64,000 bases of DNA from Lacihabitans sp. CS3-21 (lineage in GTDB: Bacteria > Bacteroidota > Bacteroidia > Cytophagales > Spirosomataceae). The stretch covers positions 1-64,000 of the forward strand of contig NZ_RJUD01000015.1 of assembly GCF_024343675.1 (NCBI RefSeq), written 5' to 3'. The translations under genes were made by a program, and so were the position numbers. Below, piece after piece: positions 37,280-45,780 of this stretch (position 1 is its first letter; the number at the start of each line of letters is the position of its first letter). The notes beneath the pieces are model-generated. The model was not told the origin of the DNA, searched no databases, and saw nothing but the letters and a program-made list of their open reading frames with translations.

Positions 37280-37393
37280 GATTCAAATATTTATGTACGT
37301 TAAGATTTAATTATCGTAAATATAATAATGATTCGAGTATTTTCAATTTACGACCAAAAATATTCTCTAGAAAATTATTTTACGGTTTTTAAT

Positions 37394-38230
37394 TTATGAC
37401 TTTTTTAACATTTCATATAACTCTATTGTGTTTTTTGCCGATTTTGGGTCATGCACCCGAATAATTGAGGCACCGGCTGCTAAGGCATAAATATGGAGTT
37501 GTGCAGTGGCTTCTAACGATTCATTTACGTCAATTTGTAGATATTTGTATACCATTGATTTTCTCGAAAGTCCGACAAGTATGGGGTAATTTTCATTTTG
37601 AAAAATGGAAAGATTCTTCAAAAGATCATAGTTCTGAATGAGGTCTTTGGCAAACCCAAAGCCAGGGTCAATTATTATATCCTTAACGCCATTTTTTCTT
37701 AAATAATTTGCTTTAGAATAGCATTCAAATAGGATATCTGTGTGTAAATCTTTGTAGGTTGTTTGATTTTGCATATTTTCTGGAGTTCCTCTTGTATGCA
37801 TTAAGATGTAGGGTAGATTGGTCTTGATAATATAAGGAAACATATGACTGTCTAGGTCTCCACCAGAAATATCATTGACAATTTTTGCTCCAGCTTGCAC
37901 TGCATTTTCGGCTACATTTTTCCTGAAGGTATCTATAGAAATGGTGAGATTTTTGAAATTTTTCAAAAGCGATTCTATGGCCGGTAAAACGCGGTCAATT
38001 TCTTCATTTTCAGAAATATTTTTTGCTCCAGGTCTGGTGGAGTATCCGCCAATATCAATAATTGAAGCTCCATTCTCAATCATTTCATTAGCTTTTTTCA
38101 AAAAATCTTCATCAAAAGGATTAAATCTACTATCTTTGTGGAAGGAATCAGGGGTAATATTCATTATTCCCATGATTATTGGTTTTTGAAAACCCAGTAA
38201 TTCGCCTCCTACATTTATCGTGTTTTTCAT
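37394..38230 (-). CDS. folP: dihydropteroate synthase
   Basis: This 278-residue TIM-barrel enzyme joins p-aminobenzoate to pterin diphosphate in folate synthesis. The family signatures are present: IMGIMNITPDSFHKDSRF near the start, IDIGGYSTRPGA, NDISGG and DPGFGFAKD. The ATG at 38230 is preferred over a TTG nine bases upstream. The gene is divergent from the DUF1599 gene, with 37 bases between start codons. The folP / DUF1599 / DoxX group is a recurrent arrangement in Bacteroidota. Confidence 0.96.
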   Translation of the reverse strand: MKNTINVGGELLGFQKPIIMGIMNITPDSFHKDSRFNPFDEDFLKKANEMIENGASIIDIGGYSTRPGAKNISENEEIDRVLPAIESLLKNFKNLTISIDTFRKNVAENAVQAGAKIVNDISGGDLDSHMFPYIIKTNLPYILMHTRGTPENMQNQTTYKDLHTDILFECYSKANYLRKNGVKDIIIDPGFGFAKDLIQNYDLLKNLSIFQNENYPILVGLSRKSMVYKYLQIDVNESLEATAQLHIYALAAGASIIRVHDPKSAKNTIELYEMLKKS

Positions 38231-38267
38231 AGTTTGCAAAAAAAACTAAAAATATTGGAAAATATCA

Positions 38268-38819
38268 ATGTCTAACACAGAAATTGAATATTCAGAAATA
38301 ATAAGTAACTGTTTTGAGATTTTCTCGAAGAAGAATTCTGACTATGGTACTTCTTGGAAAATTTTGAGATTGCCGTCTATTACAGACCAAATTTTTATTA
38401 AAGCCCAAAGAATCCGTACCATTCAAGAGAATGGTTTCTCGAGAGTGGAGGAGGGGCAAATACCTGAGTTTATTGGAATCATCAATTATTGTGTGATGGC
38501 TCTGATACTTATATCAGAAGACAATACCAGTGATGATTTAAGCGATTTGCAACTTGCTTATAATGTGCAAATTTCTGAAGTTAGAGAACTCCTATTTAAC
38601 AAAAATCATGATTATGGTGAAGCTTGGAGAGAAATGCGGGTCAGTTCCATGACAGATATTATACTAATGAAATTGCTTAGGATAAAGCAAATTGAAGATA
38701 ATAATGGGAAAACCATAATTTCGGAAGGTATTAAGGCTGGCTATCAAGACATAATAAATTATTCAGTATTTTGCCTTATCAAGTTAAAATACGTACAATT
38801 ACAACAAATTCAGCAGTAA
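38268..38819 (+). CDS. DUF1599 tandem-repeat protein
   Basis: This 183-residue soluble protein consists of two copies of one domain. Copy one (about 11-78) has KKNSDYGTSWKILR, then SITDQIFIKAQRIRTIQ and IIGIINYCVMALI. Copy two (about 103-175) has NKNHDYGEAWREMR, SMTDIILMKLLRIKQIE and YQDIINYSVFCLI. The DYG-(x)-W motif and the spacing fit DUF1599, a family related to nucleotide modification or hydrolysis (MazG-like helices are possible). The Asp/Lys in each copy could bind a nucleotide. It is followed 2 bases later by the DoxX-type gene. Confidence 0.85.
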   Translation: MSNTEIEYSEIISNCFEIFSKKNSDYGTSWKILRLPSITDQIFIKAQRIRTIQENGFSRVEEGQIPEFIGIINYCVMALILISEDNTSDDLSDLQLAYNVQISEVRELLFNKNHDYGEAWREMRVSSMTDIILMKLLRIKQIEDNNGKTIISEGIKAGYQDIINYSVFCLIKLKYVQLQQIQQ

Positions 38820-38821
38820 AA

Positions 38822-39946
38822 ATGAAGTTATTAGCAAATTTATCAAGAATTCTTGTTGGCTTAGAATTTATATTTTCTGGTTTTGTAAAAGTAGTAGATC
38901 CCTATGGGACAGGTTTGAAGCTTCAAGAGTATTTTGAAGTTTTTGGTGGAGATCTACCCATGTTTGCTTCTTTTTTTAATGGTTTGGCACACAATGCATT
39001 AGGCTTGTCTTTGGTTTTTTGTTGCTTAGAATTGGTATTGGGAGTTGCTTTGCTTTTTAGCTTTCGAATGAAATTGACCTCCTGGATGGTACTAGGGCTC
39101 ATGGTCTTTTTTACCTTTTTGACTTTCTATTCGGCATATTTTAACAAAGTGACAGACTGCGGTTGTTTTGGTGACTTTCTGAAATTAAAACCTTGGGATT
39201 CTTTTACAAAAGATATCATCAGTATGGTTTTCATTTTGATTATCTTTTCTCATCGTAACAAATTTGGAAAATCTGAATTTGGTACTCCAATGGTTCTGAT
39301 TGCGACTATTATTTCTATAGGTATTGGAGTTTATGCTATCAGATATCTGCCTATTCTTGATTTTTTGCCTTATGCAACTGGTAAAAGTATTCCTAAACAA
39401 ATGGAGAGACCAGACATAAAACCCGATTTGAAGTATGTTTTTCTTGATAAAAAAGAGAATAAGGAGATTGACAGTAAAGAATATTTGGCAGATACCAATA
39501 GATACAAATATGTTTCATCGGTTGTTTTGAATGAAGACCTATTGAAAGCAAAAATTACGGATTATAGTATTGCTGATAGTTCGGGGAATGATTTTACACA
39601 GCAAACTTTTGAAGGAAAAGTGTTTTTTATTGTTTTGAAAAAGAAAGAGGGACTTGAGGATTTAGACTTTGTCCCAATAAACAAATTGGCGAATAAATTA
39701 GCCAGAAGGAAAATTAAACCAATGATAATCACCTCAATACCGACGGAGGAATATTTAGGTTTGAAGAAAGAAAAAGGAATATCTTTTGATTATTATACTT
39801 GCGATGAAAAAGTCTTGAAAACCATGGCAAGAAATAATCCAGTTTTTGTATTATTAAATGACGGCGTTGTGGTAAAGAAATGGAGTTATAACAATATTCC
39901 TACCGCCGATCAAGTAAATGAATTGATAATTAGTACTAAGTTTTAA
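38822..39946 (+). CDS. DoxX/MauE-like membrane protein (BT_3928 family)
   Basis: This 374-residue protein has an N-terminal DoxX/MauE-like membrane domain of four helices (about 1-135) with a DCGCFGD motif (Cys113, Cys115), one further helix (about 158-176), and a soluble C-terminal region that looks thioredoxin-like (about 250-370) but has no CxxC. It fits the BT_3928 family. The Cys motif suggests redox chemistry at the membrane. The ATG at 38822 is used; an upstream TTG at 38771 overlaps the DUF1599 gene. It is followed 2 bases later by shikimate kinase. Confidence 0.85.
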   Translation: MKLLANLSRILVGLEFIFSGFVKVVDPYGTGLKLQEYFEVFGGDLPMFASFFNGLAHNALGLSLVFCCLELVLGVALLFSFRMKLTSWMVLGLMVFFTFLTFYSAYFNKVTDCGCFGDFLKLKPWDSFTKDIISMVFILIIFSHRNKFGKSEFGTPMVLIATIISIGIGVYAIRYLPILDFLPYATGKSIPKQMERPDIKPDLKYVFLDKKENKEIDSKEYLADTNRYKYVSSVVLNEDLLKAKITDYSIADSSGNDFTQQTFEGKVFFIVLKKKEGLEDLDFVPINKLANKLARRKIKPMIITSIPTEEYLGLKKEKGISFDYYTCDEKVLKTMARNNPVFVLLNDGVVVKKWSYNNIPTADQVNELIISTKF

Positions 39947-39948
39947 GA

Positions 39949-40470
39949 ATGACGACAAATATTTTTATGTTGGGGATGCCATCCTCAGGAAAAAGTACCC
40001 TTGGAAGACAATTAGCAAAAGAATTAAATTATGATTTTATTGATTTAGATAAAAAAATTGAAATCTCCGAAGGAAAGAAAATTAATGAGATTTTTAATTT
40101 AGAAGGTGAGGAGTATTTCAGAAAACTGGAAACAGATCAACTCAAAAAAATCGAACCAGACACTAAATTAGTAGTGGCTACAGGCGGAGGTACACCTTGC
40201 TTTAACAATAACATGGCCATCATAAAAGGAGGTGGAATAAGCGTGTTTCTAGACGTAAAGCCCTACAAATTAGAAGAAAGAATGCGAAACTCTAAGAAAA
40301 ACAACAGACCAATGTTTAGCTTAGAAAGCGATTCACTCATTGATACTTTGTTGAAAACTTACGAGTCTCGAATAGACATATACAAACAAGCAGATATTGT
40401 TATTGAAGGTGATACAGATGCCAACACAATTATGTGGATTTTGGATGCTCACTTTAGAACACTTAAGTGA
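39949..40470 (+). CDS. aroK: shikimate kinase
   Basis: This 173-residue kinase phosphorylates shikimate at the 3-OH in the aromatic amino-acid pathway. It has the P-loop GMPSSGKST (8-16), the shikimate-binding DLDKKIE (Asp33), GEEYFRKLE with its conserved Arg, the GGGTP loop near 80, and NNRPMF with Arg in the lid. Full length for the family. It is the third gene of the folP-divergent operon. Confidence 0.95.
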   Translation: MTTNIFMLGMPSSGKSTLGRQLAKELNYDFIDLDKKIEISEGKKINEIFNLEGEEYFRKLETDQLKKIEPDTKLVVATGGGTPCFNNNMAIIKGGGISVFLDVKPYKLEERMRNSKKNNRPMFSLESDSLIDTLLKTYESRIDIYKQADIVIEGDTDANTIMWILDAHFRTLK

Positions 40471-40579
40471 AATAAGGCTTACTTTGGTAATTTTTTGGTG
40501 TTGCCTTACACATATTTCATTACATTGGAATTTTTTCACTTCAAGGTTTTAGTGTCCTGAATCTTTAAAATTATTGTTG

Positions 40580-42655
40580 ATGAGGATATTAAATATACTT
40601 TCAGTATTTATTTTTCTGATTTTTTTGGCAGCATATTGTTATGATGTCTCGCTTAATTTTCAGAACTTTCCTATAGCTGACGACTACGAGGCCTTCTTTG
40701 ACTTCAATAATAAGTTTTTTGCACTTAATGGTTTTTGGGAAAGAATAGGCTTGGTATTCTCGCAACATAATGAACACCGCATAGCTACGCTAAGAATAAT
40801 TAACCTTACGTATTTTTATTTTTTTGGAAAGATTGATCTTGCCGTTTTTAGAATTATAGGTCTCGTTTTTTATGTTTTCTCTATGGTCTTCTTGTACCTA
40901 GAGTCAGAGTTTAGTGTTAAACGGTTCTATTTTTTTCTGCCTATTCCAATTTTGATGCTAAGTTTTGCCTATGCCGAAATTTATTATTTGGCTATGGAAT
41001 CTCTTAGTCATTTTCCAATGATATTTTTTACGGTTGCAACTATTTACACAGCCATAAGTAAGAAATTTATTTTTTTGCCGCTTTTGTTTTTGTTCTTTGG
41101 TGTATTTTCCAATGGGAACGGAATATTGTTAATGCCCATAGTTTTTATAGGTTTGGCTTTCCAAAAAGAATTCAAGAGGTTGTTAATCTGGACCTTATTT
41201 TCACTGTTGATTTCTTATATTTATTTTCACGATTATGAAAGCGGTAAAAGTGTACTGAAGTTAGAAATAATTCCTTATTTATTTAAAGTTTATCCAATTT
41301 ATATTGGTGGAATTGGCGGTTTTGGCTCTTTGAAAACAAACATGGTTCTTGGTATTGTGGCTCTTGCCCTAATCGTATATTTTGTGATTTTTAGAAAAGT
41401 ATATAAAAAGGAATTAAGCCTAACTTTAATGATTGTTTTCTATTTGTTAACTTTTTTGATAATATCCATAAAAAGAAACGAATATGGTACTGAATTTTTG
41501 CAAAGAGGGGCTTATTTGATAAACAGTATTATGATTTTTGTCCTGCTTTATCTACTTTTTTTTAAGGAGTTTTTGAGGCCCTGGAAACTCGAAAATAGTT
41601 TTACAAAAGTTTCCTTATTTTTTTCATCTATTATCTTGGTAGGTTTTGCCTACCAAATAAAAAATTACAGAACTTGGATAGAAACACTCAAATATGATGA
41701 AGTATTAACTCGGAATGATGAAATGATGTATTTGGGAAATACATTAGATTTATACAAAGCTAGAAAAACCATTTATAATATTCCTTTGGTTTCAAATCAT
41801 AGGATTGAAAATTTAGTGGAAAAGGGATATTTTGATTTAAATAAAATCAAAGAAAGTGTAGTTTCTCAAGTTTTTGATCCGACCAATAGGGAAATACGTA
41901 TGGTTTCAGATGGATTTGGATTTGAAATAAAGAAAATTGAAGGTTTAGCAATAAAGGAGAATCCTTATATTAGAATAAAGGGTATTTATAGTGGAGTTTT
42001 TCAAGCCAAAAGCCTGAAATTGGGAATTGTTATTGAATCCAAAGGGAATAAATCTTATTTCCTAATTCCAGCATTAAATTCTCACCTCAGTTTTTTTCAG
42101 GTAGCTAAAGCCCAAACCGTTGGTTTTGATTTCTTATTGCCAAAGGAATATTTGCGAAATTTAGATGTTAAGATTTCTATTTTCAGACTAGAGGATAATG
42201 CAATAAAGATTTGTGGAAAATGGCTGTTATTAGATAACGACTTTGTTAATAACGGAAATATGACGAAGTCAAAAGTTAATTTGTTAACAGAAGGGGCTAG
42301 ATTTAAGGAAGATACGGTCTCAAGACCGATTTTGGAGGAAGCTTTTAATTTGGATAATTTTCATGAGATTGTATTGAATCTTGCTAATCTAAAGCATACC
42401 AATAAATCAACTAAGTACTTCCTCATATTTCATGGTGAGGATGGAAGTAGTTTTTTAAGCGTTTTAAATCCCTACAAGACAGAGAAAAACAAGAATGTTT
42501 TTTATACTAAATTTGAGTTTGAACAAGTAAAAGAATATCTCAAAAAGCGTAATTCTGTTTTTAAACTTGATTTATTAGTTAATACTAATGACCAAATGTA
42601 TGTATCGCATTTAGAATCTGTTTACTATTTCTATTCAAAAGATAAGGTTAATTAA
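40580..42655 (+). CDS. GT-C-like polytopic membrane protein, putative glycosyltransferase
   Basis: This 691-residue protein has about eleven membrane helices in the first 370 residues and a soluble C-terminal region of about 300. The first outer loop holds an acidic pair in IADDYEAF followed by NEHRIAT, a placement typical of GT-C enzymes that use polyprenyl-phosphate sugars. The exact family is not known to me. The ATG at 40580 is chosen over two TTG codons just before. It begins the glycan cassette that continues with two epimerases and a GT2 enzyme. The soluble tail has beta-rich segments, possibly a carbohydrate-binding domain. Confidence 0.7.
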   Translation: MRILNILSVFIFLIFLAAYCYDVSLNFQNFPIADDYEAFFDFNNKFFALNGFWERIGLVFSQHNEHRIATLRIINLTYFYFFGKIDLAVFRIIGLVFYVFSMVFLYLESEFSVKRFYFFLPIPILMLSFAYAEIYYLAMESLSHFPMIFFTVATIYTAISKKFIFLPLLFLFFGVFSNGNGILLMPIVFIGLAFQKEFKRLLIWTLFSLLISYIYFHDYESGKSVLKLEIIPYLFKVYPIYIGGIGGFGSLKTNMVLGIVALALIVYFVIFRKVYKKELSLTLMIVFYLLTFLIISIKRNEYGTEFLQRGAYLINSIMIFVLLYLLFFKEFLRPWKLENSFTKVSLFFSSIILVGFAYQIKNYRTWIETLKYDEVLTRNDEMMYLGNTLDLYKARKTIYNIPLVSNHRIENLVEKGYFDLNKIKESVVSQVFDPTNREIRMVSDGFGFEIKKIEGLAIKENPYIRIKGIYSGVFQAKSLKLGIVIESKGNKSYFLIPALNSHLSFFQVAKAQTVGFDFLLPKEYLRNLDVKISIFRLEDNAIKICGKWLLLDNDFVNNGNMTKSKVNLLTEGARFKEDTVSRPILEEAFNLDNFHEIVLNLANLKHTNKSTKYFLIFHGEDGSSFLSVLNPYKTEKNKNVFYTKFEFEQVKEYLKKRNSVFKLDLLVNTNDQMYVSHLESVYYFYSKDKVN

Positions 42656-42693
42656 CCAAAATTTTATTCAAAGCCATGTATTTTGATGAAGAG

Positions 42694-42815
42694 AATGGAT
42701 TTCCCTCATCCATTTTATTTGTTTTATGAGGGAGTATTGATAAATTTGCGTCCTATTTTAGAAGCATCCGCACAAATTTTTAAATAACTGGTTGATTTTA
42801 TATATCGCAAATTTA
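42694..42815 (+). promoter_or_regulatory. epimerase-operon control region: nested inverted repeats
   Basis: Three inverted repeats overlap here: AATGGAT/ATCCATT (42694-42700 and 42708-42714), TCCCTCAT/ATGAGGGA (42702-42709 and 42726-42733), and TAAATTTGCG/CGCAAATTTA (42741-42750 and 42806-42815). The first two cannot form together. The second one flanks the -33 element and the third copies the -7 element in reverse next to the start codon. Confidence 0.55.
42718..42748 (+). promoter_or_regulatory. perfect Bacteroidota promoter TTTG-N19-TAAATTTG
   Basis: The -33 TTTG (42718-42721) and -7 TAAATTTG (42741-42748) match the consensus fully and are separated by exactly 19 bases. Transcription should begin near 42755, giving a leader of about 66 bases before the first epimerase. 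This is the best promoter match I saw in the window. Confidence 0.8.
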
Positions 42816-42820
42816 ATTAA

Positions 42821-43882
42821 ATGATAATTGTAGTTACGGGAGGTGCTGGGTTTATTGGTTCTACACTTTGTATTAAACTCAAAGAGAAATACCCAAGTTA
42901 CAAAATCATAGCATTTGATAATTTAAAAAGAAGGGGTTCTGAGTTAAACCTGATAGATTTTAAAGAAAAAGGAATTGAGTTTGTACATGGCGACATTAGA
43001 AATTCTGAGGATTTAAGTGCATTATCAGGTTTTGATGTTTTGATAGAGGCCTCAGCCGAACCATCCGTAATGTCAGGTCTAAATTCTGACCCAAGCTACG
43101 TTATAAATAATAATCTTTATGGCTCAATAAACTGTTTTAATTTATGTTTGAAACACAAGGCCAAGCTTATATTTCTTTCCACAAGTAGAGTATATCCCAT
43201 AGCCAATATTGAAGAAGCAGCGTTTATTGAAGAAGAAACGAGATTCTCATTTTTAGATAATCAAAAAGAAAAAGGCATATCTAGCGAAGGTATATCAGAG
43301 GATTTTACACTTTTTGGTGCTCGGTCATTTTATGGGACTACCAAATTGTCTTCAGAACTTTTTATTCAAGAATATTCTTCTTTTTATAACCTCGAAGCAG
43401 CTATTACTAGGTTTGGCGTAATTGCTGGTCCGAGACAAATGGGCAAAACCGATCAAGGGGTAGTTACACTTTGGATGGCAAAACACTATTGGAAGCAATC
43501 ATTGAAATATATAGGTTACGGTGGCCTTGGAAAACAAGTTAGGGATATCCTACATGTTGACGATTTAGTAGACTTGATTGATATTCAAATCCATAATATT
43601 TCAAAATTCACTGGAAAAGTTTTTAATGCCGGAGGAGGTAAAGGATCCAGTGTATCACTTTTAGAAATGACCAGCATTTGTGAGGAAATTTCAGGAAACA
43701 AAATCCCAATAGGTTCCGAAATAGATAACAGACCTGCTGATTTAAGAATTTATATTACAGATAATTCTAAAATTGAACGTGAAATCGGTTGGAGTCCCCA
43801 AAAAACTGCATCGCAGATATTCTCTGATATCCATCAATGGATAAATACAAATGAAAAGCAATTAGAAAATATTTTAAAGTAA
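42821..43882 (+). CDS. NAD-dependent epimerase/dehydratase (sugar nucleotide)
   Basis: This 353-residue extended SDR has the Rossmann motif TGGAGFIGS (6-14), the catalytic Thr/Ser region LSTSRVYP (119-126), and Tyr171-Lys175 in YGTTK. It resembles CDP-paratose/tyvelose epimerases and related enzymes that act on nucleotide-linked deoxysugars; substrate unknown. It begins a three-gene unit from its own strong promoter and is 3 bases from the second epimerase gene. The two enzymes have identical lengths and shared segments (a GKQVRD motif in both), so they are related. Confidence 0.88.
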   Translation: MIIVVTGGAGFIGSTLCIKLKEKYPSYKIIAFDNLKRRGSELNLIDFKEKGIEFVHGDIRNSEDLSALSGFDVLIEASAEPSVMSGLNSDPSYVINNNLYGSINCFNLCLKHKAKLIFLSTSRVYPIANIEEAAFIEEETRFSFLDNQKEKGISSEGISEDFTLFGARSFYGTTKLSSELFIQEYSSFYNLEAAITRFGVIAGPRQMGKTDQGVVTLWMAKHYWKQSLKYIGYGGLGKQVRDILHVDDLVDLIDIQIHNISKFTGKVFNAGGGKGSSVSLLEMTSICEEISGNKIPIGSEIDNRPADLRIYITDNSKIEREIGWSPQKTASQIFSDIHQWINTNEKQLENILK

Positions 43883-43885
43883 ATT

Positions 43886-44947
43886 ATGAATATAGCTATA
43901 GTTACCGGTTCTGCTGGATTAATTGGAAGCGAATCTGTAAGGTTTTTTTCTGATAAAATGGATTTGGTTATTGGAATAGATAACGATCAAAGAGCCTATT
44001 TTTTTGGGAAAGATGCTTCTACTGAAAGAAGTAAGAATGAATTGGAAGAAACTATTCAAAATTACAAGCATTATTCTATTGATATCAGAAATTATGAAGC
44101 TTTAAAAGTTGTTTTTGAGCAATATGGTGCTGACCTAAAGCTGATAATTCATACTGCTGCACAGCCAAGTCATGATTGGGCTGCCAAAGAACCGTTGACA
44201 GACTTTACTATAAATGCAAACGGGACACTCCATATGCTGGAACTTACACGCTTATTTTGTCCGAAAGCGGTTTTTATTTTTACATCTACTAATAAGGTTT
44301 ACGGGGATACGCCAAATTATTTGCCTTTAATTGAACAAGATAAGCGATGGGAGATTTCTGAAGATCATGCTTATTTTGAGCACGGAATAGATGAAAACAT
44401 GAGCATTGACAATTCCAAGCATTCACTTTTTGGGGCTTCCAAGGTAGCCGCTGATGTGTTGGCTCAGGAATATGGTAAGTACTTTGGTATGAATGTGGCC
44501 GTGTTTAGAGGAGGATGTTTAACAGGTCCAAATCACTCGGGTACACAACTACACGGATTTCTCTCTTATTTGATGAAATGTGCCGTTACTGGTAATCACT
44601 ATACGGTTTTTGGATATAAAGGTAAGCAAGTAAGAGACAATATACATTCCTATGACCTTGTAAATATGTTCTACCATTTTTATATGAACCCTAGGCATGG
44701 AGAGGTTTATAACGCAGGTGGTGGTAGACATTCAAATTGTTCTATGACAGAGGCAATCGAGATTTGTGAATCCATAACTGGTAATAAAATGAATTATAGT
44801 TATGCAGAAGATAATAGAATTGGGGATCACATTTGGTATATATCCGATGTATCTAAGTTCAAAAATCACTACCCTGAATGGAATTATAAATACAACCTGA
44901 ACGATATTCTCGAACAGATTTTTTCTCAGCAAGTAAAACTGAAATAA
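43886..44947 (+). CDS. NAD-dependent epimerase/dehydratase with Phe at the catalytic Tyr
   Basis: This 353-residue extended SDR has the Rossmann motif TGSAGLIGS (7-15) and TSTNKVYGD (133-141). In the YxxxK position the sequence is FGASK, so Phe182 replaces the Tyr and Lys186 remains. The surrounding segment ([13 protein letters not shown]) looks well kept, so this may be a subfamily feature instead of decay. It could catalyse a step that does not need Tyr, or act with the first epimerase. It overlaps nothing and sits 3 bases behind its partner. Confidence 0.85.
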   Translation: MNIAIVTGSAGLIGSESVRFFSDKMDLVIGIDNDQRAYFFGKDASTERSKNELEETIQNYKHYSIDIRNYEALKVVFEQYGADLKLIIHTAAQPSHDWAAKEPLTDFTINANGTLHMLELTRLFCPKAVFIFTSTNKVYGDTPNYLPLIEQDKRWEISEDHAYFEHGIDENMSIDNSKHSLFGASKVAADVLAQEYGKYFGMNVAVFRGGCLTGPNHSGTQLHGFLSYLMKCAVTGNHYTVFGYKGKQVRDNIHSYDLVNMFYHFYMNPRHGEVYNAGGGRHSNCSMTEAIEICESITGNKMNYSYAEDNRIGDHIWYISDVSKFKNHYPEWNYKYNLNDILEQIFSQQVKLK

Positions 44948-44976
44948 TTGTTTTTTTTCAATTAACCCAAACATAA

Positions 44977-45714
44977 GTGAAGCTAAGTATTGTTATTCCT
45001 GCTTACAATGAAGCAGAGTCTATTGGTGAAACCATTGAAGAATTGGTATCTGTTCTTTCTCAAAAACAGTTAGCCTACGAGATTTTAGTGGTGAATGACA
45101 ATTCGAAGGATAATACACTTGAGGTTTTGGAGGCTCTGAAATTAAAATATCCTTCGCTAAATTATGTTACCAATGCAGGACCGAATGGTTTTGGCTATGC
45201 GGTAAGATTTGGACTGGAGCGTTTCTCTGGTGACTGTGTGGCTGTTATGATGGCAGATTTATCAGACTCACCACACGATCTTGTGAAGTTCTACGACACC
45301 ATGTTAGCAGGTGACTATGACTGTGTTTTCGGTAGTCGGTTTATGAAAGGTGGTAAAACCATCGATTATCCTGCCGTGAAAAAAGTAATAAACAGAGTTG
45401 CGAATGCCATTATAAGAATGGTAATGAATATTAAATACAACGATACTACTAATGCGTTTAAACTCTATAAAAGGCATACAATAGAAGGTTTAAAGCCTTT
45501 TTTGTCACCACATTTTAATCTTACGATTGAACTTCCACTGAAGGCAATCATTAGGGGCTTTAATTTTGCGGTTGTTCCTAATTCATGGACAAATAGAAAA
45601 TATGGAGAATCGAAACTGAAAATCAGAGAGATGGGAAGTAGGTACTTCTTTATATTGATGTATTGTTTTATAGAGAAATATTTTTCTCGAGGAGATTTCG
45701 AGAAGAAATGGTAA
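44977..45714 (+). CDS. DPM1-like family 2 glycosyltransferase
   Basis: This 245-residue enzyme has a GT2 fold with SIVIPAYNEAESI at the start, VVNDNSKDNT, the metal-binding DLSDSPHD region (Asp near 90-93), and a C-terminal NRKYGESKL motif as in dolichol-phosphate mannosyltransferases. No C-terminal membrane helices are evident. It should transfer a sugar from a nucleotide to a polyprenyl phosphate. The start codon is GTG. It is last in the cassette, and its product could be the donor for the GT-C-like protein. Confidence 0.9.
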   Translation: MKLSIVIPAYNEAESIGETIEELVSVLSQKQLAYEILVVNDNSKDNTLEVLEALKLKYPSLNYVTNAGPNGFGYAVRFGLERFSGDCVAVMMADLSDSPHDLVKFYDTMLAGDYDCVFGSRFMKGGKTIDYPAVKKVINRVANAIIRMVMNIKYNDTTNAFKLYKRHTIEGLKPFLSPHFNLTIELPLKAIIRGFNFAVVPNSWTNRKYGESKLKIREMGSRYFFILMYCFIEKYFSRGDFEKKW

Positions 45715-45725
45715 ATATTATAGAC

Positions 45726-45762
45726 AAAAAGGCGATTTTGAATTTACAAAATCGCCTTTTTT
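45726..45762. terminator. bidirectional terminator of the glycan cassette and OmpP1 gene
   Basis: AAAAAGGCGATTTTG pairs perfectly with CAAAATCGCCTTTTT across AATTTA (45726-45761). A's on one side and T's on the other serve both convergent genes. Confidence 0.92.
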
Positions 45763-45780
45763 AATGTTATTTTTTACATA

